A stretch of DNA of 64,000 bases from contig OX638318.1 of the NCBI GenBank assembly GCA_951812585.1, forward strand, positions 2,292,380 to 2,356,379. The letters run 5' to 3'. Source of the DNA: Rhodothermales bacterium. GTDB taxonomy: Bacteria; Bacteroidota; Rhodothermia; Rhodothermales; Bin80. The notes below the pieces were generated by a model, which was given only the letters and a program-made list of their open reading frames with translations, ran no database searches and was not told the DNA's origin. The stretch's first letter is position 1; every line of letters starts with the position of its first letter. Positions 55,806-62,989 of the stretch are shown here, in pieces. A program made the position numbers and the translations under genes.

Positions 55806-56885
55806 CTAATCTAGTCCGTCTTGGGTAAGAACCCAATCGCGGCCAATCTGAGAACAACGACCGCTCTCAATGGTTTCATCCTGATGAGCGTGGAAGAGTT
55901 CGTGCTCTAGTATACGGAGCATCAGTCTTCGGTCAGATTTCTTGCGAACAATGATCTGTCTACATCCATACGCCCCCCCAACACCATCTGGCAGCAAACC
56001 CGTCGGGTCTCCCCAGTTTAGCACTAGTCCCGCTGGTAGACTCAGTCTAGCAAAGCTGCCAGCCGACTCTGATGGCCACTCGTGTGGCAAACGAACGCCA
56101 CCTCCGTCGTAGACTTCCTCCTCTTGGGTAATAAATCCCGTCTTCTGGACTTCAACAGACAATGGTTGAAAGCCGGTTAGAGTGGCCTTGCCTTGAGGGT
56201 CTGTGATGGCTGTCTGTCCTTCCGGATCACATCTTTCGAGACAGGTCACCGTCACTCCTTCAATGCCTACCCATTCGGGGGACCCTCCTACTGGGTATAC
56301 CGTAATGGTGATGGCTTCTGTCTCCGGCTTAAGAGCGACAGTGTCTCCGTTTGAGACTTCTCGCTCTGTTGTCACGTATCCGTATTTTTCAACCCGGATA
56401 GTTATTGCTGGCTGGATGCCACCCAAGACAGCTTCGCCACTGGCGTTGGTTGTCTCAACCTGCTGGCCTTCACAGCCTTTGAGACAGGTTAGCTTGGCTC
56501 CCCCTAGCGGGTCGGTGCTGAGGCTGTCCACCACCATAATGGTAATGGACTCCACCTTTGGTTTCTCTGTCTGGAGAACAATAATGTCTCCATTGTATAC
56601 CTTTTTTTCAACACTTTCGTATTCGGATTTTTCAACCCGAATGGTCAGGGGTTCGAAGCCGGTCAGAGTTACCCGACCGAGTTCGTCTGTCGTCTCGATC
56701 TGTTCTCTGGTGCAATCCTCGAGACAGGTTACTTTCGCCCCTTCTAGGGGCGATGAGTTGGTTGCCATCACCGTGATGGCAACCTCTTTAGGTGTTGCTG
56801 GTTCTGGAGCGATAGGATTACTATCGTAACTAACCAACAACGTGGCAGCTAACAATGCAGCGGCCGAAGCTTTAAGATTTACCAT
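55806..56885 (-). CDS. Exported triple CarboxypepD_reg-like protein with C-terminal HExxH
   Basis: The product has 359 residues. The N-terminal signal (LKASAAALLAATLLVS) would be a lipobox except that Tyr (TAC) stands where Cys is expected. Three homologous beta domains follow (about 35-105, 112-185, 190-275). Each has a Cys pair (VTCLEDC, LTCLKGC, VTCLERC) and a TLTGFEPLTIRVEKSEYE-type strand, resembling carboxypeptidase-regulatory/PEGA domains. The C-terminal 80 residues contain LEHELFHAHQDE, an HExxH zinc-peptidase motif. Base composition is distinctly lower in GC than the host genes. Overall architecture is unfamiliar to me. Confidence 0.7.
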   Translation of the reverse strand: MVNLKASAAALLAATLLVSYDSNPIAPEPATPKEVAITVMATNSSPLEGAKVTCLEDCTREQIETTDELGRVTLTGFEPLTIRVEKSEYESVEKKVYNGDIIVLQTEKPKVESITIMVVDSLSTDPLGGAKLTCLKGCEGQQVETTNASGEAVLGGIQPAITIRVEKYGYVTTEREVSNGDTVALKPETEAITITVYPVGGSPEWVGIEGVTVTCLERCDPEGQTAITDPQGKATLTGFQPLSVEVQKTGFITQEEEVYDGGGVRLPHEWPSESAGSFARLSLPAGLVLNWGDPTGLLPDGVGGAYGCRQIIVRKKSDRRLMLRILEHELFHAHQDETIESGRCSQIGRDWVLTQDGLD

Positions 56886-57007
56886 CGTTTCCTCCGTTGT
56901 GTTGTGGTTGTGAAAGAACTGACTCTGCTACTGCAGAGACGCTTATATTATAAACATAAATAGTCTGATTTGTCAATGTGTGGTGTTGAAAAACACCGAA
57001 AACGCTC

Positions 57008-57030
57008 CCCCTCGCGCGCGCGAGGGAGTC
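57008..57030. repeat. Palindromic direct repeat, right copy
   Basis: This is identical to 54855-54877 over 23 bp (CCCCTCGCGCGCGCGAGGGAGTC) and in the same orientation. It marks the right edge of the AT-rich island. Confidence 0.8.
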
Positions 57031-57395
57031 CCTGCCGTTCGTAATCCCGCTGCGGGAGCGGGTCCGGGTGAAATGAGGCCGGGGGGGGGGCGCTCGCACG
57101 CCCCCCGGAAACCGCGCATGTCGGACCGCCTGTCTGAAGTCTCGCTTCAATGAGGCCGGGGCTCTGCAGCCCCGGAAGCCGGCGGTGTTGCGATGCTGTT
57201 TATCCCCGCAAGAGCGGGGGAGTCGCCGCTCGGCCGGCCGCCTCTCATTCGCGGCTGGATCAGAATACACCGGCGCGTCGAAAGAAGGTCCGCGCCGGAC
57301 TGATTCACTACGGAAGCCGATGTACACGGTTGTACGACTCTTCAGGCGGGGGCACCCTCAGGGAACCCCCGCCTTCATCCACCGTAATCGGGAGC
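57031..57395. repeat. Cluster of GC-rich hairpin repeats (CRISPR/REP-like), no array
   Basis: Several short inverted repeats are packed into 365 bp. AATGAGGCCGGGG...CCCCGGAA occurs twice, at 57072-57110 and 57149-57177. TTTATCCCCGC-AAGA-GCGGGGGAGTC at 57199-57224 is very like a reversed type I-E CRISPR repeat. AGGCGGGGG/CCCCCGCCT form a stem at 57344-57374. The 3' motif GGGAGTC is shared with the palindromic repeats. A G10 run lies at 57081-57090. Spacing is irregular, so this is not a CRISPR array. Relics of arrays or REP-type elements are possible. Confidence 0.55.
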
Positions 57396-58881
57396 AAGCT
57401 AAAACGCGATCAGCTCATCAGCGCGCGCACCCCGCGGGTGCGTACCATCGTGCTGGCCCTCCTTGTCCGTCGCATCCTCAACCCCGGCAGCAAGTATGCC
57501 AGCGCCAGTGCGCTTCGGGCGGAAGCCCAGCCCCGCAGCCTGGGAGGGGAGCTCGCACTGGCGCACGTGCACGAGAACGCGATCTACCAGGCCATGGATT
57601 GGCTCTACAAGCGCAAGGACGCCATTGAACAGGAGCTCGCAGCCCGTCATCTGAAGGAGGGATCGGTCGTGCTCTGTGACGTCCCATCCCCGTACGTAGT
57701 GGGCCACGGCGCCGATCTGGCTGCATTCGGCTACTGCAGAGACAAGAAGAAGGGCACCAAGCAGATCCACTTCGGTCTGCTCTGCGACAAGGCCGGCCGG
57801 CCGGTGGGGGTGGAGGTGTTTTCGGGCAATACGGCCGATCCCGCTACGCTTACTGCGCAGCTGCAGAAGCGAAAGGAGCGTTTTGGCCTGCGCCGGGTCA
57901 CGATTGTAGGAGACCGCGGACTGCTGACGCATGCGCGGCTCACCGAAGCAGTGCAGCCGGCCGGCTATGACTGGATCACCGGCCTGCGCCAGGGCGCCCT
58001 CCGTCGCCTGGTGCAGAAAGAGGACCGCCCGCTGACGCTGTTTGACGAGAGGGATCTCGCGGAGATCACCAGCGACGACTATCCCGGCGAGCGGCGCATC
58101 GTGTGCCGCAACCCACTGATGGCCGCGCGTGCAAAGAATAAACGCGCGGCATGGCTCCAGGCTACGGAAAAGAAGCTGGACACACTGGTGGCGGCCGCCG
58201 TGCGCAAGCGGAGACCGCTACGGGGCACGGACAAGATTGCCCTGCGCGCAGGCGCCCTCCTGGGCCGCTACAAAATGCAGAAGCACATCACTACGGTCAT
58301 CTCTGACGAAGCCTTCAGCTACCCGCGCGACGAAGCATCCATAGCGCTGGAAGCCCGTCTGGACGGCATGTACGCGATTCGCACCAATGTGACCGAGGAC
58401 GCGCTCGCATCCGACGAGGCCGTCGCTTCCTACAAGCAGCGGGCGGTAGTGGAAAAGGCCTTCCGCAGCCTCAAGACCGTTGATCTGAAGGGGCGCCCCA
58501 TCTACCACGATCGGGCCCGCCGCATCCAGTGCCCCCTCTTCCTGTGTATGCTGGCCTATTACGTACAGTGGCACATGAAAGACAAGCTGGCCCCCATGCT
58601 GTTCGCGGAGGAGGATCTGGCGGCGGCCAAGGCGGGCCGTGCCAGCGTGGTGGTGCCGGCGAAGCCCTCCCCGGAGGCGCAAAGCAAGGCACGAACCAAA
58701 AAGACCAGCGACGGCGCTCGCGCCACCAGCTTCCAGTCGCTGCTGAGCCACCTGGCTCAGCTGGGCAAGTGCAAGCTGGTAGAGAAGAACAAGCCTGAGG
58801 AGGCGGTCAGGCTGGTGCTGCAGACGCTAAGTCCCAAGCAAAAGAAGGCCTTCAGGCTGCTCGGCGTAAGCCACCACTAGG
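57396..58881 (+). pseudogene. IS1634-family transposase, copy 2, 5'-truncated
   Basis: The frame is open without interruption from before the homology start (57396) to TAG at 58878-58880. It contains LKRDQLISARTPRVRTIV, VVLCDVPSPYVVG (first Asp), TIVGDRGLLT (second Asp), VVEKAFRSLKTVDLKG (Glu) and LCMLAYYVQWHMKDKLA. The first roughly 90 residues present in copy 1 (YIARIPHRN... to LGTL) are replaced by unrelated sequence. An ATG at 57150 lies in frame but its extension is not homologous. DDE is intact but the N-terminal DNA-binding part and left IS end are missing, so activity is unlikely. Confidence 0.8.
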
Positions 58882-58981
58882 CGGGCCGACAGCGCAGCCA
58901 GCCAGCGGCACTAGTCGCAAATTCCACAAAATCCAAGCGCCTTCTAGGCCCTCTCGCCGGGCAAAGTACTATGAAGTTCAG
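57396..58981 (+). mobile_element. IS1634-like insertion sequence, copy 2 (left end missing)
   Basis: It is homologous to copy 1 from 51291 onward with few substitutions, including the 100-bp non-coding tail. It ends in TACTATGAAGTTCAG (58967-58981), followed by the target duplication CTTAAC. Confidence 0.82.
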
Positions 58982-58987
58982 CTTAAC
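58982..58987. repeat. Right target-site duplication of composite element
   Basis: CTTAAC, identical to 50716-50721. Confidence 0.85.
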
Positions 58988-59037
58988 GCTCGGCTCAAGT
59001 TGGACTGCGGAGGGGGCGGTTGGCTACGCATAGTCAT
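58988..59037 (-). pseudogene. Severed 5' end of the IS-interrupted secreted-protein gene
   Basis: On the minus strand, ATG at 59037 starts MTMRSQPPPPQSNLSRA. The frame crosses the CTTAAC duplication and, once the composite element is removed, continues exactly in frame into the LSVLVILLFC signal segment at 50715 and below. The current genomic frame instead enters IS copy 2. A second Met two codons in is an alternative start. Confidence 0.65.
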
Positions 59038-59242
59038 GGCTGGGGATAGGTGTTCAGGAGGGGCGCATCTGTAGCGCCGTCGCGTGTTCTTGCACCTTAC
59101 GCACCAATAGCACTGCGCGGGGTGCAAGAGCGGCCATGACGCGCGTCAGCAGGGGTCGCATGCAACGCTTGGTGAAAGAAGGCATGGCAGGCAGCGTGGT
59201 GCGTGTAGCTGTTAGAACGCATAGCCGCAGCCCTTATTGCGG

Positions 59243-60007
59243 CTAATCCATGCGCACCGTGATCCCTTCTTTGTGCAAGAAGCGCTTGGCCTGCACGATC
59301 GTGTACTCTCGAAAATGAAATATTGACGCTGCCAGCACCGCATCGGCACGCCCGATCAGGAGCGCGTCCAGCAGGTGGGCCAGGGTGCCGGCACCGCCTG
59401 AGGCGATGACAGGGATGGTCAGCACATCACTCAGCGCGCGGAGCAGCGCCAGGTCGTACCCGTCTTTGGTGCCGTCGCGGTCCATGGACGTGAGAAGGAT
59501 CTCCCCCGCGCCGCGCTTCTGCGCTTCCTTTGACCATTCAACAGCATCCAGGCCCGTCGGCGTGCGACCGCCGCGCACATACACCTCCCAATGCCCGCGC
59601 GTTGTGCGTTTGGCATCAATGGCGATCACCATGCACTGCGATCCAAAAGCGCGGGCACCCGCCGTGATCAGTGTTGGGTCTTTGATTGCCGCGGAATTGA
59701 TGGCCACCTTGTCCGCTCCGGCATGCAGCATGCGGCGCATATCGTCAACGGTGCGGAGCCCGCCACCAACGGTCAGGGGTATGAAGACCTGGTCCGCTGT
59801 CTGGCGCACTACGTCATGCATGATGCTGCGCTTTTCATGCGTCGCCGTGATATCGAGGAACACAAGCTCGTCCGCACCTTCCGCGTCATAGAACTGTGCC
59901 TGCTCCACCGGATCGCCCGCATCCACCAGGTCCAGGAAGTTGACCCCCTTCACCACACGACCCCGGTCCACATCGAGGCAAGGAATAATGCGCTTTGCGA
60001 GGGCCAT
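59243..60007 (-). CDS. hisF: Imidazole glycerol phosphate synthase, cyclase subunit
   Basis: The TIM-barrel cyclase has 254 residues. It starts [21 protein letters not shown] with the catalytic Asp of CLDVD. The second catalytic Asp is in [15 protein letters not shown], and phosphate sites are in [13 protein letters not shown] and PVIASGGAG. It works with HisH (60770-61384) to make IGP and AICAR. It is the last gene of the minus-strand his operon. A 7-bp hairpin (AGCCGCA/TGCGGCT, 59223-59244) sits at the stop codon. Confidence 0.96.
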   Translation of the reverse strand: MALAKRIIPCLDVDRGRVVKGVNFLDLVDAGDPVEQAQFYDAEGADELVFLDITATHEKRSIMHDVVRQTADQVFIPLTVGGGLRTVDDMRRMLHAGADKVAINSAAIKDPTLITAGARAFGSQCMVIAIDAKRTTRGHWEVYVRGGRTPTGLDAVEWSKEAQKRGAGEILLTSMDRDGTKDGYDLALLRALSDVLTIPVIASGGAGTLAHLLDALLIGRADAVLAASIFHFREYTIVQAKRFLHKEGITVRMD

Positions 60008-60014
60008 GGCGCGG

Positions 60015-60767
60015 TCAGGAATGCGCGTCGGCGTGCGCCTGCCACAGACTCTGGCACGGAAACCGCTGCTCGTAGAGTGCCCGGCCCACAATCACTGAGT
60101 CTACGCGCCAGGCGTGCAGCCCGCTGAGGGCGATCAGGTCCTGATATGTGCCGACGCCGCCGGACGCTGTGATAAAGGCCGTATGCAGGCGGCTGCCCAG
60201 GGCGCGGTACGCCTCCACATTCGGTCCCTGCATCGTGCCATCACGGGCAATATCGGTGTAGACAATGCGCCGTACGCCGCGCTGCTCCATGTCCAAGGCG
60301 AGGTCTATCGCATCCAGCCCGCTGCTTTCGGTCCAACCCTGCACGCGTACTTCGCCGCCTTTTGCGTCAATGCCGACCACAATTCGTTCTGCCGTGAAGC
60401 GCCGGATGGCCTCGGTGATCAGGGCCGGATCGCGTGCTGCCGTGGTGCCGAGTATGACGCGCCGGGCGCCCAGCGACAGTACGGCCTGAATGTCGTCCAG
60501 GGTACGGATGCCGCCGCCCACCTGCACAGGGATGTCCAGTGCTTCGCAGATGCGCGCAATCTCCGCACGGTTGTGGACGCGATCCCTGGATCCGCCGCGG
60601 GCGGCATCGAGGTCGACTACATGCAACCACGCAGCATGCTGGCGCTGCCAGCGGCGGGCCGTAGTAGTCGCATTGCGGGCGTATATAGTTTCGTGGTCGT
60701 AGCGCCCCTGGTGCAGGCGCACGCACTGCCCGCCTCGCAGGTCGATGGCAGGAATGACCAGGAGCAT
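60015..60767 (-). CDS. hisA: ProFAR isomerase
   Basis: The 250-residue TIM-barrel isomerase starts [18 protein letters not shown] with the first catalytic Asp (AID). [13 protein letters not shown] and the second catalytic Asp in [16 protein letters not shown] follow. It lies 2 bp from hisH and 7 bp before hisF. Upstream open sequence is antisense to nothing conserved and was excluded. Confidence 0.96.
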   Translation of the reverse strand: MLLVIPAIDLRGGQCVRLHQGRYDHETIYARNATTTARRWQRQHAAWLHVVDLDAARGGSRDRVHNRAEIARICEALDIPVQVGGGIRTLDDIQAVLSLGARRVILGTTAARDPALITEAIRRFTAERIVVGIDAKGGEVRVQGWTESSGLDAIDLALDMEQRGVRRIVYTDIARDGTMQGPNVEAYRALGSRLHTAFITASGGVGTYQDLIALSGLHAWRVDSVIVGRALYEQRFPCQSLWQAHADAHS

Positions 60768-60769
60768 CC

Positions 60770-61384
60770 TCAGGCCAGGCTGGCGAAGTTTTTCAGGATT
60801 TGCAATCCGCTGCGCTGGCTTTTCTCCGGGTGGAACTGCACGCCGAACACATTGCCGCGGCCTACCACGGACGGGAAAGTAATGCCGTACGATGTAGTCG
60901 CGATCACGTCTCGCTGATGCGCCGGTGCTGCGTGGTATGAATGCACAAAATAGCACCAGGGTGTCGGTCCTACATGTGCCAAAAGGGGGGACGGATGCTC
61001 CAGCTTCAGCTGATTCCAGCCAATCTGCGGCACCTTCAGGCGCACCGCGTTCGAAAACGCGAACCGTTCCACGCGCCCGGGCAGGATGCCGAGTCCAGCA
61101 TGTTCTCCATCTTCCAGTCCCACATCAAACAGCATCTGCATCCCGACGCAGACGCCCAGGAAGGGCGCGCCGCGCGCCACCGCGTTCCGTATGGGGCCGG
61201 CCAGCCCCTGCCGGCGCACCTCTCCAATACATGCGCCGAACGCACCTACACCAGGCAGGACGAGGCGCTCGGCACGGGCAATATCCTGTGGTCGGTCTGT
61301 CCGGAGCACCGAGGCCCCGACATGCTCAAAAGCCTTCTCAATAGATCGAAGGTTGCCGATCCCGTAGTCGATTACCGTAATCAT
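60770..61384 (-). CDS. hisH: Imidazole glycerol phosphate synthase, glutamine amidotransferase subunit
   Basis: The 204-residue class I glutaminase starts MITVIDYGIGNLRSIEKAFE. The nucleophile is in FLGVCVGMQMLFD. The catalytic His-Glu pair is in GVQFHPEKSQRSG. It supplies ammonia to HisF through the barrel. Confidence 0.96.
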   Translation of the reverse strand: MITVIDYGIGNLRSIEKAFEHVGASVLRTDRPQDIARAERLVLPGVGAFGACIGEVRRQGLAGPIRNAVARGAPFLGVCVGMQMLFDVGLEDGEHAGLGILPGRVERFAFSNAVRLKVPQIGWNQLKLEHPSPLLAHVGPTPWCYFVHSYHAAPAHQRDVIATTSYGITFPSVVGRGNVFGVQFHPEKSQRSGLQILKNFASLA

Positions 61385-61392
61385 GGCAGTTG

Positions 61393-62214
61393 CTACGCGC
61401 GACTGAGCTCCTTGGAGCGCTGTGTGGCCGTAGCGACCGCATTGATTATCATCGTGCGCAATCCGTGCGACTCGAGCTCGGCAATGGCGGCGATGGCAGT
61501 ACCGCCGGGCGTGGTGACCTCGTCCCGCAGTATGGCGGGGTGCTTTCCCGTCTGCGCCACCAGCGTCGCCGCGCCGAGCACCGTCTGCGTCGATAGGCGA
61601 AAGGCAATGGAGCGCATAAGGCCCTGCTTGACGCCTGCATCGGTCAGTGCCTCAATAAGCATGAAGACATAAGCGGGACCACTTCCAGACAGGCCAGTGA
61701 CCGCGTCCATGAGCGTCTCTGGCACCTCTTCTACCTTGCCTACGGCCTCAAACATCCGGCGCACTACGTTCATGTGCGCTGCCTTGGCTTGGGTGCCTCT
61801 GGCAATCGCGGTGGCCCCCTTGTCCACCAGCATCGGGGTGTTGGGCATCGCGCGCACGACCGCAATAAGGTTTCCCAGTGCCTTTAGAATCGCTTCGGTG
61901 GTCAGGCCCGCGACCACAGTAACGATCAGCGTGTCGGGACGCACATGCGGGGCAATCTCCGTTAGGACCTCCGCGGCATTCATGGGCTTGACCGCCAGCA
62001 CGACGAGGGAGGCCTCCCGCACGGCGGCTACGTTATCAGTGCCGCAATGAATTCCTGGAAAGTCGCGCTGAAGTCGCTGGACGGCCGAAGCCAGGCGGCG
62101 CGTTGCCCTGACTTGGTGCGGCTGGATGTGATTGCCACGCACAAGCCCGCCGAGGAGGGCACGCCCGATATTGCCAGCGCCGATTACTGCGATGACTTGC
62201 GATGAAAGGGTCAT
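61393..62214 (-). CDS. proC: Pyrroline-5-carboxylate reductase
   Basis: The 273-residue enzyme makes the last step of proline synthesis. It has a Rossmann start VIAVIGAGNIGRALLGGL, RAMPNTPMLVDKGATAI, and the C-terminal signature GLSGSGPAYVFMLIEALTDAGV with DEVTTPGGTAIAAIAELE. It sits inside the his operon between hisB and hisH, an uncommon place for a proline gene. Confidence 0.95.
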   Translation of the reverse strand: MTLSSQVIAVIGAGNIGRALLGGLVRGNHIQPHQVRATRRLASAVQRLQRDFPGIHCGTDNVAAVREASLVVLAVKPMNAAEVLTEIAPHVRPDTLIVTVVAGLTTEAILKALGNLIAVVRAMPNTPMLVDKGATAIARGTQAKAAHMNVVRRMFEAVGKVEEVPETLMDAVTGLSGSGPAYVFMLIEALTDAGVKQGLMRSIAFRLSTQTVLGAATLVAQTGKHPAILRDEVTTPGGTAIAAIAELESHGLRTMIINAVATATQRSKELSRA

Positions 62215-62248
62215 GAGGTAGGTAAGGGGGCCAAAAAAGGGCGCCGGG

Positions 62249-62848
62249 TCAGATCACACCCTTCGTGGAAGGCACGCGCGCGCCGGACGGATCGCGGCGC
62301 ACCGCCGCGCGCAAAGCCCGGGCTGCCGACTTGAAGATGGCTTCCACCTGATGATGTGCGTTCGTGCCGTACAAGACGCTGATGTGAAGCGTGCACGCGG
62401 CGTGCTCCGCGAAGCTGTACCAGAAGTGCCGAACGAGCTCGGTTGGCAAGTCGCCGACTCTATCGCGTTGGAAGGTGCAGTCAAAGTAGAGCGCAAAGCG
62501 TCCAGACAGATCGACGACTGTACGCGCCAGCGACTCGTCCATCGGTACATATGCGGACCCGTAGCGGTTGATATAATGCTTGTCTCCCAGCGCCTGGTGC
62601 AACGCCTGCCCCAGCGTGATGCCGATGTCCTCAACGCTATGATGCTCGTCTATGTGCAGATCGCCCTTGCAGGTTACCTCCAGGTCGAATCGGCCATGCT
62701 TGGCGAACAGGTCCAGCATATGGTCGAAGAAGCCGATGCCGGTGGCGTTGCTGTACTGGCCGTTGCCATCAAGATTGATGCGAACCGAAACATCGGTCTC
62801 GCGCGTCGTGCGGTGCCGCATACCAATGCGTTCAACCGGGTCAGTCAT
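62249..62848 (-). CDS. hisB: Imidazoleglycerol-phosphate dehydratase
   Basis: The product has 199 residues and is the monofunctional dehydratase (no phosphatase domain). Manganese-binding repeats are GIGFFDHMLDLFAKHG with DLHIDEHHSVEDIGITLG, and FAEHAACTLHI with NAHHQVEAIFKSAARAL. The start is placed at Met 62848 (MTDPVERIGMRHR); an upstream Met at 62899 is possible. It is the first gene of the his/pro cluster and divergent from metG. Confidence 0.95.
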   Translation of the reverse strand: MTDPVERIGMRHRTTRETDVSVRINLDGNGQYSNATGIGFFDHMLDLFAKHGRFDLEVTCKGDLHIDEHHSVEDIGITLGQALHQALGDKHYINRYGSAYVPMDESLARTVVDLSGRFALYFDCTFQRDRVGDLPTELVRHFWYSFAEHAACTLHISVLYGTNAHHQVEAIFKSAARALRAAVRRDPSGARVPSTKGVI

Positions 62849-62989
62849 AGCATCTGCAACTTGTTCTGCGCCAAAGATAGCAAAGGCGTGCGGGGTCAAG
62901 ATCGGGTGAATGCCCCAGACAACGGATCAGAGACGCGGGCATGCGGTTCAAACAAGTTAAAATCTTGAGAAACTGACACAACGGCGCGC

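Larger units (their letters stand above)
50722..58981. mobile_element. Composite IS1634-like element with about 4.5 kb cargo
   Basis: The 8.26-kb unit is bounded by inverted copies of CTGAACTTCATAGTA (50722-50736, and its complement at 58967-58981) and by a perfect 6-bp target duplication outside. It contains a full-length IS copy (50722-52871), foreign DNA (52872-57395) and a 5'-truncated IS copy in the same orientation (57396-58981). Two origins are possible: transposition of the whole unit, or a resident IS that received a circular IS+cargo molecule by homologous recombination. Neither transposase copy now looks functional. Confidence 0.8.

Noticed and set aside
57031-57395. CRISPR array
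   Set aside because: The hairpin units differ in sequence and spacing, there are no regular spacers, and no cas genes are in the window.
57150-57395. ATG 57150 as the true start of transposase copy 2
   Set aside because: The added residues show no similarity to copy 1 or the family and cover the hairpin cluster; the 5' end is truncated instead.
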